DNA from: CANJDH01 sp031430015 | Lineage (GTDB): Bacteria > Pseudomonadota > Gammaproteobacteria > Burkholderiales > JAEUOS01 | Assembly (NCBI GenBank): GCA_031430015.1 | Contig: JANPAR010000090.1 | Coordinates: forward strand, 1 to 10,265 | DNA: 10,265 nt | Reading direction: 5' to 3' | Part shown: one piece after another, positions 1-5,424 of the stretch | Numbering within the stretch: the stretch's first letter is position 1 | Layout: each line of letters starts with the position of its first letter | Position numbers and translations under genes: made by a program | The notes under the pieces: model-generated | The model's input: only the letters and a program-made list of their open reading frames with translations | The model's database searches: none | What the model was told of the DNA's origin: nothing

Positions 1-39
1 GGTCGGCGCATGTGGCACATCGCTTGGGGCCTCTAACAC

Positions 40-636
40 ATGTGCGTGCATGATGCGCTGATCGATACCCTCAACATCGCGGCAGTCTCGACCTTGCTCG
101 GTGTGCTGATGGCGGTGCCGGTCGGTTTCCTCGCCGCGAACAACGCGACGCCTTACCGGTTCGTCAACTACTGCGCCAAATTCATTCTGGTTTCAACGCG
201 TTCCATCAACACCCTGTTGTGGGCGCTGTTCTTCGTCGCCGTGTTCGGCCCCGGCGCGTTGGCCGGCACGCTGGCGATTGCGTTTCACTCGATTGGCTTT
301 ATCGGCAAGCTGTTTTCCGAAGCAGTCGAGGACACCCATCGCGGCTCCATTGAGGCGCTCACCGCTGCGGGCGCATCCAAGCTGGCGTTGGTCCAGTACG
401 GCTACTGGCCGCAGGTCAAGCCGACGTTCTGGGCCATCGCCTTGTTCCGCTGGGACATCAACGTGCGCGAATCGGCCGTGTTGGGCCTGGTCGGCGCAGG
501 CGGCCTCGGCATGGCGCTCGACACCGCGATCAACCTGTTTCAGTGGGATCGCGTGGCGCTGATCCTGGCGACGATCTTTGCGGTGGTGATCGTCGCCGAG
601 ATTGTGGTGACCGAGGTGCGCAAGCGCATCATTTAG
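40..636 (+). CDS. phnE: Phosphonate-type ABC transporter permease, PhnE family (5' end uncertain or broken)
   Basis: Inner-membrane permease of a PhnCDE-type importer for phosphonates or related oxyanions. It would work with an ATPase and a periplasmic binding protein encoded outside the window. Of 198 residues, hydrophobic segments lie at about 11-32, 44-68, 72-92, 130-160 and 172-192. The cytoplasmic EAA loop that docks on the ATPase is at about 105-124 (EALTAAGASKLALVQYGYWP). The RWDINVRESAVLGLVGAGG stretch (137-155) is typical of PhnE. PhnE proteins are usually about 250-280 residues, so this one is short at the N-terminus. The reading frame continues upstream through codons 1-33 (RMWHIAWGL, which could be the end of a preceding helix or loop) but meets TAA at 34-36. 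The ATG at 40 has no obvious ribosome binding site. It is therefore either the 3' part of a gene broken by a stop, or a gene with an unusual start. The family assignment is firm; the integrity is not. Confidence 0.8.
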   Translation: MCVHDALIDTLNIAAVSTLLGVLMAVPVGFLAANNATPYRFVNYCAKFILVSTRSINTLLWALFFVAVFGPGALAGTLAIAFHSIGFIGKLFSEAVEDTHRGSIEALTAAGASKLALVQYGYWPQVKPTFWAIALFRWDINVRESAVLGLVGAGGLGMALDTAINLFQWDRVALILATIFAVVIVAEIVVTEVRKRII

Positions 637-657
637 CGGCCAACGCTGGAGAAAATA

Positions 658-1077
658 GTGAAAGCTGAAGCCAAAGACTTGCTGGGGGCATGGCGTCTGG
701 TGCGTTGGTCGCTGGTGTATGCCGATGGCCGTCCCGCGGAGCTTCCTCTGGGTGCTGACGCCAGCGGCATCATCATGTACACCCCCGATGGCCATGTCAG
801 CGCGACCTTGATGCAAAAGCAGCGCCCTGCCTCTGCCCCCGCATCGGATGCCGACAAGGCGGCTGCTTACGCCCAAAGCTTTGCCTACGCCGGGCGCTAC
901 ACGGTGCGTGACGGCATCGCGTATCACGCCATTGAAGTGTCGACCAATCCGGCATTGATCGGGATCACGTCAACGCGACACATCGAGTTGACGGATGACC
1001 GGTTGATTCTCTCCGGGCCCGATTTTTCTGCCGGCAGCCCGCGTACGCAACGCATTGAGTGGCGGCGCGCTGCGTAG
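658..1077 (+). CDS. Lipocalin-like domain protein (hypothetical)
   Basis: Small soluble protein of 139 residues with no signal peptide and no membrane segment. It starts with LLGAWRLVRWSLVYADG and continues with GIIMYTPDGHVSATL (about 36-52) and an AYAGRYTVRDG stretch. This is the pattern of the bacterial lipocalin-like domain (PF13924 type): a short beta-barrel with a GxW motif near the N-terminus and alternating beta strands. No reaction is known for the family, which often sits beside catabolic or transport genes as a possible small-ligand binder. The start is GTG at 658, preceded by GGAGA at 648-652 with five bases between. The gene begins 21 bases after the permease stop in the same direction, so the two are probably co-transcribed. 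It ends 11 bases before the convergent nitroreductase stop. The fold assignment is fairly confident; the function is unknown. Confidence 0.75.
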   Translation: MKAEAKDLLGAWRLVRWSLVYADGRPAELPLGADASGIIMYTPDGHVSATLMQKQRPASAPASDADKAAAYAQSFAYAGRYTVRDGIAYHAIEVSTNPALIGITSTRHIELTDDRLILSGPDFSAGSPRTQRIEWRRAA

Positions 1078-1088
1078 CGCCTGCCTCC

Positions 1089-1781
1089 TCATTGGTCCCG
1101 CGCGCCGTCCGCGAAACCGACAAACACCGCAGCCTCATCGACCGACTTGCGCTCGGATACCACGGCATTGGCGGGGAAGCTTTCGTCCGGCCAGCCCAGC
1201 GCGATGCTTTTCATGATGACCTGATCTTCGGCAATGCCGGCGTGCTCGCGCACCACGGGTGATTGCATGATGCCCTGGCTGTTGATCACCGCGCCCAGCC
1301 CGCGCGACCAGGCAGCATTGACCAGCGCGGTTGCCACGGCGCCACAATCGAATGGCGTATCGTCGCTGCCGTCGAGCACCCGGTCATAGGTCACGATCAC
1401 ACACACGGGCGCATCGAACTGACGGAAACCGCGCAGCACCCAGTCCTGCCGCCCATCCTTGTCGTCGCGCGCGATGCCCATCGCCGAGAACAATTGCTTG
1501 GCGACGCCCACTTGCCGGTCGCGATGCTTGCCCGCAAAACCCTGACCGGTGCGGAACTCGCGCGACTGCGGCACGCCGGCCTGCATGCGCTCGGTATTGC
1601 CGGCACGGATGCGATTGAGCGGCTCGCCGGTGATGACGTAGAAATTCCAGGGTTGGGTATTCATTGACGACGGCGAGCGCATCGCCAAACCGATGATTTC
1701 CTCGATCAGCGCTCTGGGAACCGGGTCGGGTTTATAGCCGCGAATGCTGCGGCGGCCGCGGACAACTTCATCAAACTGCAT
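1089..1781 (-). CDS. Nitroreductase family oxidoreductase
   Basis: FMN-dependent NAD(P)H oxidoreductase of the nitroreductase superfamily, 230 residues, cytoplasmic and usually a homodimer. The N-terminal FMN-phosphate contact RRSIRGYKPDPVP is at 10-22. The characteristic SPSSMNTQPWNFYVITG is at 36-52. The C-terminal ALGWPDESFPANA and VDEAAVFVGF segments match the family end. Members reduce nitroaromatics, quinones or related electron-poor compounds; the natural substrate cannot be read from sequence. The ATG at 1781 is preferred over the in-frame ATG at 1802 because AGGAG (1788-1792 on the - strand) lies six bases before it, and because MQFDEVV is the usual family start. The gene lies 74 bases downstream of hipA on the same strand with no visible terminator between, so read-through from hipBA is possible. 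It is convergent with the lipocalin-like gene. Confidence 0.9.
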   Translation of the reverse strand: MQFDEVVRGRRSIRGYKPDPVPRALIEEIIGLAMRSPSSMNTQPWNFYVITGEPLNRIRAGNTERMQAGVPQSREFRTGQGFAGKHRDRQVGVAKQLFSAMGIARDDKDGRQDWVLRGFRQFDAPVCVIVTYDRVLDGSDDTPFDCGAVATALVNAAWSRGLGAVINSQGIMQSPVVREHAGIAEDQVIMKSIALGWPDESFPANAVVSERKSVDEAAVFVGFADGARDQ

Positions 1782-1787
1782 TGGTGG

Positions 1788-1792
1788 CTCCT
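1788..1792 (-). promoter_or_regulatory. Ribosome binding site deciding the nitroreductase start
   Basis: AGGAG on the - strand, six bases before the ATG at 1781. It lies inside the longer reading frame that begins at 1802, which has no comparable site, and so decides the start. Confidence 0.7.
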
Positions 1793-1855
1793 GAGATAGC
1801 AAAAGAGGTTTTTGTGCTGCACATTTCTTGTCGCCCCACTGTGAAGCGTCGGCGA

Positions 1856-3163
1856 TTATGTGAGGCGGCTCGTCATTTCATTGATCACGTTATGCACGAT
1901 GGTTCGCAAGCAGCGTAATTCCCCCGCAAAGGTTGCCGCAAGCTCAGGACGCTGCGCGAGGATTCCAGCATTTTCGGCCTCGATAGAGCGATACAGATCC
2001 ATCGCCGCCCCGGAAATGCGCCCTCTCACTTGCTCAAGCAATCGCATTGCCGTTGCTTTCTCAATATGCATCGCGGCACCGGCCATGAGCAAGTGATTCG
2101 TTGTCAGATCTCCGAAATGTTCGATCCCCACGAGCGGCCACGCGAGACGGGTTCGATCAGGCCAGCCCGATTGATTGAATGCCGGTGATTCGTAGCAGGC
2201 CGTGCTGAGCAGATCGTAGTGCGGCGCCAGCCCGATGCCTTCATGGCTCACCAGGAAGCTCAAATTCTTGAGATGGGCGTCACCGTTGCCGGTCAGCACA
2301 TTGAACACCAGCCAGCTAAAAAGGCGAGTGCGCGCCACGGCGGGGCTGCGACATGCGTTGGCGATTGCAGCGAGGGTTTCCACGCTGCCCTCGACATATT
2401 TGTACGTGCCGGCGAGGCCGAGCAGTTGGCAAGCATCGATGGCGTGAAGGCGTTTCCATTCCGTGCCCTCAAGCAATCGATCGAAGCGATCAACCAGATA
2501 GACCGGCTGCGGCACGTAGCGTCGATGGACTTCCGGCACGGCAAGGCCGAGCCTGCGCGCCAAGCGCATCACGAACCATTCGTTGATCGCCGAATGGGGA
2601 TAGTCGCCGCCCGTATGGTCGGGTTTGAGGATGTGCGTGGAAGGCAAAGCGCCGGATGGCTCGAACAGCTTGCCCTCGCGCGACACGACAGCCAGTTTGT
2701 GCTGTGCTCCCGCGAGCGACATGTGCTTGATTGCGGCGTGGGTCAGCGGCACTTTCGGCAACTGTTGGATGCGCGCCGACAAATTGGTATCGGTCAGGGG
2801 CCTCAATTCGCCAGGTGCCTGTGCCAAGACTCCGGGTGGCAGCAACGTGAGCGAACCCGCCGATTCCGCCCCGTAGTGGGCCAGCAAGCCGAACGCATCG
2901 GCGCGGTTCAACTTTGCGTCACCGGCGAGCAAGGTTCTCTGCCCGTCCTCGGGCAGCAGATTGTCGAAATACCACTGGACCGGCCGAAGGGACGCGCCGT
3001 CCACCAAGGGCTCGGCATCGAGCGGCAGTTTTGGGCTGAGTGCAAACCGTTGCGGACTGGTCAGCCAATCCTGGCTGTACCGAAACGACCAGATGCCATT
3101 GACCTCGCGCAGCTCACCAACCTGCCGCTCATTGATGAGTGCGACAAGCGCGCGCTCTGTCAT
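1856..3163 (-). CDS. hipA: HipA family serine/threonine kinase toxin
   Basis: Toxin of a type II HipBA toxin-antitoxin system. In the E. coli family member the kinase phosphorylates glutamyl-tRNA synthetase, which stalls translation and causes dormancy or persistence. At 435 residues it is full length (E. coli HipA is 440). The N-terminal subdomain (about 1-110) contains FALSPKLPLD and YFDNLLPE. The glycine-rich loop MSLAGAQHK (148-156) includes Ser149, equivalent to the autophosphorylated Ser150 of E. coli. Lys180 in HILK matches the ATP-binding lysine. The catalytic motif GNGDAHLKN (292-300) has Asp295 and Asn300. The metal-binding Asp317 is in PHYDLLS. All key kinase residues are present, so the toxin is probably active. 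Its ATG overlaps the hipB stop by four bases (ATGA at 3160-3163), which indicates translational coupling and a shared transcript. The exact target of this homologue is unknown. Confidence 0.93.
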   Translation of the reverse strand: MTERALVALINERQVGELREVNGIWSFRYSQDWLTSPQRFALSPKLPLDAEPLVDGASLRPVQWYFDNLLPEDGQRTLLAGDAKLNRADAFGLLAHYGAESAGSLTLLPPGVLAQAPGELRPLTDTNLSARIQQLPKVPLTHAAIKHMSLAGAQHKLAVVSREGKLFEPSGALPSTHILKPDHTGGDYPHSAINEWFVMRLARRLGLAVPEVHRRYVPQPVYLVDRFDRLLEGTEWKRLHAIDACQLLGLAGTYKYVEGSVETLAAIANACRSPAVARTRLFSWLVFNVLTGNGDAHLKNLSFLVSHEGIGLAPHYDLLSTACYESPAFNQSGWPDRTRLAWPLVGIEHFGDLTTNHLLMAGAAMHIEKATAMRLLEQVRGRISGAAMDLYRSIEAENAGILAQRPELAATFAGELRCLRTIVHNVINEMTSRLT

Positions 3164-3426
3164 GCCAGGTCGCGCCTCGCCAATTCAGCGTCGAGGCGTT
3201 TGGAAGCATCATCGGGCACATCAAGGATCACCTTCACACCCAAGCCCTGGAGCACTTGGAAGAGCTTGCCCCATTGCACCCCATCTGCGCCGCGTTCGAT
3301 TTTGCCGAGAAAGTTCTCGCTCACGCCGATGCTGCCGGCGGCGTCGTCTTGGCGAATTTTTTGGGCCTTGCGCGTTGCGCGCACCACCGCCCCCAATGTC
3401 GATGCCTGATCCAGAGATATCTGCAT
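3160..3426 (-). CDS. hipB: HipB family antitoxin, XRE-type DNA-binding protein
   Basis: Antitoxin and autorepressor of the hipBA pair. It is 88 residues long, the same as E. coli HipB. A Cro/C1-type helix-turn-helix covers about 11-65: LGAVVRATRKAQKIRQDDAA, then IGVSENFLGKIERG containing the recognition helix. The strand VKVILDVP (64-71) resembles the HipB dimerisation strand. HipB proteins dimerise, bind HipA to neutralise it, and repress their own promoter. Its first-gene position and four-base overlap with hipA are standard for the system. The start at 3426 is supported by AAGGA six bases upstream (3433-3437 on the - strand). That site and the start codon both lie inside a long inverted repeat (3424-3459), so repressor binding or RNA folding could limit translation as well as transcription. 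Confidence 0.92.
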   Translation of the reverse strand: MQISLDQASTLGAVVRATRKAQKIRQDDAAGSIGVSENFLGKIERGADGVQWGKLFQVLQGLGVKVILDVPDDASKRLDAELARRDLA

Positions 3427-3459
3427 ATAAAATCCTTATGAATGCGAGGATTTTATATG
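3424..3459. promoter_or_regulatory. hipBA operator 1: inverted repeat over the hipB start
   Basis: Perfect inverted repeat with 13-base arms, CATATAAAATCCT (3424-3436) and AGGATTTTATATG (3447-3459), separated by ten bases. It contains the ATCCT/AGGAT core shared with two further copies upstream. On the - strand it covers the hipB ribosome binding site and ATG. HipB of E. coli binds TATCC/GGATA dyads with an eight-base gap. The core here is very similar but the gap is wider (12 between ATCC and GGAT). Binding by this HipB is inferred. Confidence 0.75.
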
Positions 3460-3479
3460 AATTCAGATTAAAAAGGATA

Positions 3480-3501
3480 AATCCTTATAAATGTGAGGAT
3501 T
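3480..3501. promoter_or_regulatory. hipBA operator 2
   Basis: Second dyad, AATCCT (3480-3485) and AGGATT (3496-3501), with the same ten-base spacing as operator 1. The spacer (TATAAATGTG) resembles that of operator 1 (TATGAATGCG). Its centre is 49 bases from that of operator 1, close to a whole number of helical turns. Confidence 0.7.
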
Positions 3502-3528
3502 ATTTGCCTGATAGCGAATTTTGAGCAA
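3499..3528 (-). promoter_or_regulatory. Candidate hipBA promoter
   Basis: On the - strand, TTGCTC (3523-3528) and AATAAT (3499-3504) are 18 bases apart and could be -35 and -10 boxes. The -10 match is good and the -35 is weak. The start of transcription would fall near 3492, inside operator 2, which fits repression by HipB. Other AT-rich hexamers nearby could serve instead. Confidence 0.35.
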
Positions 3529-3556
3529 TTTATCCTCAAGATTGCGAGGATAAATT
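3527..3556. promoter_or_regulatory. hipBA operator 3
   Basis: Third dyad with perfect 11-base arms, AATTTATCCTC (3527-3537) and GAGGATAAATT (3546-3556). It contains exact TATCC and GGATA cores. Its centre is 51 bases from that of operator 2. The asymmetric spacer element ATTGCG resembles AATGCG and AATGTG in the other copies, so the three are related beyond their palindromic arms. Confidence 0.72.
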
Positions 3557-4073
3557 TTAGTGATGCATGGTGCTGAGTGCTATTCAGCATCAGAGCAGTT
3601 CCAGGTGCGTCGCCAAGCTGAGGCCAGATTTCTCGATTCGCCATCCAGATAATGAGTTGGTTCGCAAGCTTTTGATTTACTGGTGTTTTTAAGGATTACT
3701 CGAATCATTATCAACGCAGATTGACAATGACCCCAAGAGCACTTTCTAACCCTGTTAGAAGCTCGCCAAGGGCGGTCAAGATAACGAATATTCCGTTAAA
3801 TTATTGATTTAAAAGAATTTCTACGCATTCTCTGATTCATTATCCAAGGCGTTAGATAACAAATTGGACTGCTCGCCCGGTGTCTCCGGTTTTGCATACC
3901 GTGCTTGCTGGCGCGACGCCCCCAAGATACCCAGACTGGAAATCTCGCGAAGCTCACGATTGGCAATTAACCCATGCCGGCTGGCATGCGGACGCGGTCA
4001 CGGCCCGCCACGCACGTCCTAGGCCGCTACGGGCATAGCTAAGTCTTTCTCGAAATTTTCTCCTATCTCAAGA
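3557..4073. other. Gene-free stretch with small hairpins
   Basis: About 520 bases between the hipBA control region and the next operon's control region. I see no credible gene. Small perfect inverted repeats are TGCTGA/TCAGCA (3571-3576 and 3584-3589), TTCTAAC/GTTAGAA (3744-3750 and 3754-3760, three-base loop), TAACG/CGTTA (3782-3786 and 3794-3798) and CATGCC/GGCATG (3973-3978 and 3983-3988). None is followed by a clear T run, so none is called a terminator. The composition changes inside the stretch: AT-rich to about 3870, then GC-rich from about 3870 to 4040, then AT-rich again. This suggests joined fragments or decayed accessory DNA. Confidence 0.5.
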
Positions 4074-4096
4074 TTGGGCAGTAATTTAATGCCCAA
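4074..4096. promoter_or_regulatory. Candidate operator A of the three-gene operon
   Basis: Perfect seven-base inverted repeat TTGGGCA (4074-4080) and TGCCCAA (4090-4096) around a nine-base AT-rich centre. It spans 23 bases and aligns without gaps to the dyad at 4138-4160, sharing 15 of 23 positions including TGGG, AGTA and CCCA. A second copy upstream of the same promoter suggests a repressor binding site. Confidence 0.6.
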
Positions 4097-4102
4097 AATA
4101 GC

Positions 4103-4131
4103 TTGTGCTTGAATTGTTATTGTGCTTAAAT
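4103..4131 (+). promoter_or_regulatory. Candidate promoter of the three-gene operon
   Basis: TTGTGC (4103-4108) and TTAAAT (4126-4131) are 17 bases apart in an AT-rich region, exactly between the two dyads. The match to sigma-70 boxes is modest (3 of 6 and 4 of 6). Transcription would start near 4138, at the edge of the second dyad. Confidence 0.35.
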
Positions 4132-4137
4132 GTATTT

Positions 4138-4160
4138 ATGGGAAGTATATAACTTCCCAT
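4138..4160. promoter_or_regulatory. Candidate operator B of the three-gene operon
   Basis: Perfect inverted repeat with nine-base arms, ATGGGAAGT (4138-4146) and ACTTCCCAT (4152-4160), around ATATA. It ends 15 bases before the first start codon, just ahead of the ribosome binding site AAGGA (4165-4169). Its centre is 64 bases from that of the related dyad at 4074-4096. As RNA it could also form a hairpin next to the ribosome binding site. Confidence 0.65.
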
Positions 4161-4175
4161 TTTTAAGGAAAATTC

Positions 4176-5111
4176 ATGGACATCAAGCTCTATACCGAGG
4201 ACGAAGTTCTGGAAGACTACCGGACTGGCATGCAGATGGTCGCCGACCGGTTGGCCCTGCTGGTGGGGGTGGAGGCAGCAGCTGGTGTTGCTGGATTGAC
4301 CGTTGAGCAAATGAGCGATGTCAACCCAGGCTTTTCGGGAAACCGCCATCTTCTTGATTCGGAGGGCGCAAATCTACTCCGTCAAGTTCATCGATTCGCC
4401 TACTTGGGAAAACTCAGCGACTGGCTTTCTGAAGAACTGAACGATGACGCAACTCGGCGCTGGAAAGCAGTTTTTGAGGGCATGAAAAAACTGGTTTCCG
4501 CAGATTGGGGCGGGCGCCCGTTCGAAAAATGCCTCCAGACCATACGTGTTGCGAATCTCAGGGTTTGTCTGATGCCGGAAACCTATGTGTACTCCTTCGC
4601 GCATGACGGCAAGCATCTCGCTGAAGGATTTATCCATATCAGCGAACTTGCCGTGCTCAGCGGTCTTGAAGAAAAAACGCTTTGGAACATGGGTGTAGCC
4701 GGCCACAAACAGCATCTTCCAACCATCAAGATTGGCGCAAAGAAATATGTGGAGTTAACGATTGCTCTGCCGTGGCTCGAGGCGCGAGGCTTCGCACCCA
4801 CAGTTTTTGAGATGGCCCCTGCAAAGCGTGACCTTGGTACCAATCCGTTCTATTCGAGAGCAGATATAGCTGCGTTTGTTACCGCCAGACGTGCGGAGTT
4901 GAATCTTTCGGACGACGCCGTTCAGCAGAGTGTTGGTGCGAATGACGACGTCCTCAAAGCCCTTCGAGACCTGGAGCGAGGTGAAACAGGTCAGCGGGCG
5001 CCCTTGCTTGATAAGGTGGGGCGGCTGCTTGCACTGCCGACACCAGAAGTGTTTGTAGACGCGATAGAGATGTGTGGGGTGATGGGTTCACAAGTGACGA
5101 ACCTCGATTGA
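4176..5111 (+). CDS. Unrecognised protein with two putative helix-turn-helix regions; first gene of accessory operon
   Basis: A 311-residue protein that I cannot assign to a named family. It has no signal peptide or membrane segment. The N-terminal part (about 1-135) is acidic and probably helical, with a possible DNA- or protein-contacting stretch WGGRPFEKCLQ (111-121). A middle segment, FIHISELAVLSGLEEKTLWN followed by LPTIKIGAKKYVELTIALPWLEARGF (about 152-206), resembles excisionase or MerR-like winged helices with the LPxIKIG turn. The C-terminal part IAAFVTARRAELNLSDDAVQQSVGAND, then PLLDKVGRLLALP (about 231-288), resembles an XRE-type helix-turn-helix. The start is supported by AAGGA six bases upstream. 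Two matching dyads precede it, so it is a candidate autorepressor or antitoxin-like regulator of the operon. The GC content is visibly lower than in the flanking metabolic genes. Domain calls are by eye; the function is open. Confidence 0.7.
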   Translation: MDIKLYTEDEVLEDYRTGMQMVADRLALLVGVEAAAGVAGLTVEQMSDVNPGFSGNRHLLDSEGANLLRQVHRFAYLGKLSDWLSEELNDDATRRWKAVFEGMKKLVSADWGGRPFEKCLQTIRVANLRVCLMPETYVYSFAHDGKHLAEGFIHISELAVLSGLEEKTLWNMGVAGHKQHLPTIKIGAKKYVELTIALPWLEARGFAPTVFEMAPAKRDLGTNPFYSRADIAAFVTARRAELNLSDDAVQQSVGANDDVLKALRDLERGETGQRAPLLDKVGRLLALPTPEVFVDAIEMCGVMGSQVTNLD

Positions 5112-5133
5112 TAACCGCTCGGGAGAACAACAG

Positions 5134-5403
5134 ATGGAACACACTCAGCATTCTCAAATCCGTGCTCAACAACGGGGCGTACCGCCCTTAATCATTGATC
5201 TCCTGATGCAATTTGGCGCACGAGAGCCTGCAGGCAATGGAGCCGAAACAATCTATTTCGATAAGCGAGCAAAAAAGCAGTTACAGACTTACTCGGGAGG
5301 GCTAATGAGCAAACTGAGCGGCGAACTCGATGTCTATGCCATCGTCGCAAACAACAAGGTCGTAACGGTCGGTCCACGCTATCAACGAATTAATCGCGTC
5401 TGA
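5134..5403 (+). CDS. DUF4258-like small protein
   Basis: An 89-residue protein whose layout matches the DUF4258 type: HSQIRAQQRGVPPLIIDLLMQFG (6-28), the central GAETIYFDKRAKKQL (36-50), and a C-terminal strand pair VYAIVANNKVVTVGPRYQRI (67-86). Family members are small, basic alpha/beta proteins common on plasmids and islands. Some are suspected to be RelE-like toxins, but no activity is established to my knowledge. The gene begins 22 bases after the first gene with GGGAGA (5121-5126) seven bases before the ATG, and is followed 21 bases later by the third gene, so all three are probably one transcript. The middle position between a regulator-like gene and a glycosylase-like gene is compatible with a toxin, adaptor or nuclease role, which is inference only. 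Confidence 0.72.
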   Translation: MEHTQHSQIRAQQRGVPPLIIDLLMQFGAREPAGNGAETIYFDKRAKKQLQTYSGGLMSKLSGELDVYAIVANNKVVTVGPRYQRINRV

Positions 5404-5424
5404 GCGATTCAACCAAGGAAATCA

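Noticed and set aside
193..927. 244-codon open frame on the - strand opposite phnE and the lipocalin-like gene
   Set aside because: The product is rich in His, Arg and Gln with no recognisable motif, while the opposite strand encodes convincing proteins.
2219..3409. Long 396-codon open frame on the + strand opposite hipA and hipB
   Set aside because: It lies wholly antisense to two well-recognised genes, its translation shows no family pattern, and long antisense frames are common in GC-rich DNA.
3744..3857. Possible integron attC site (TTCTAAC ... GGCGTTAGAT)
   Set aside because: The outer core sites are nearly complementary and the spacing of about 114 bases is plausible. However, no matching inner L'/L'' boxes are seen, the first core does not fit RYYYAAC, and the downstream genes lack attC sites between them.
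3821..3997. Open frame of 58 codons on the - strand in the gene-free stretch
   Set aside because: It has no in-frame start codon at its 5' end, no ribosome site and no recognisable product; at most it is a decayed gene end.
4086..4349. 87-codon open frame on the - strand overlapping the start of the three-gene operon
   Set aside because: It overlaps the candidate promoter, the operator and the first gene, and its product has no recognisable pattern.
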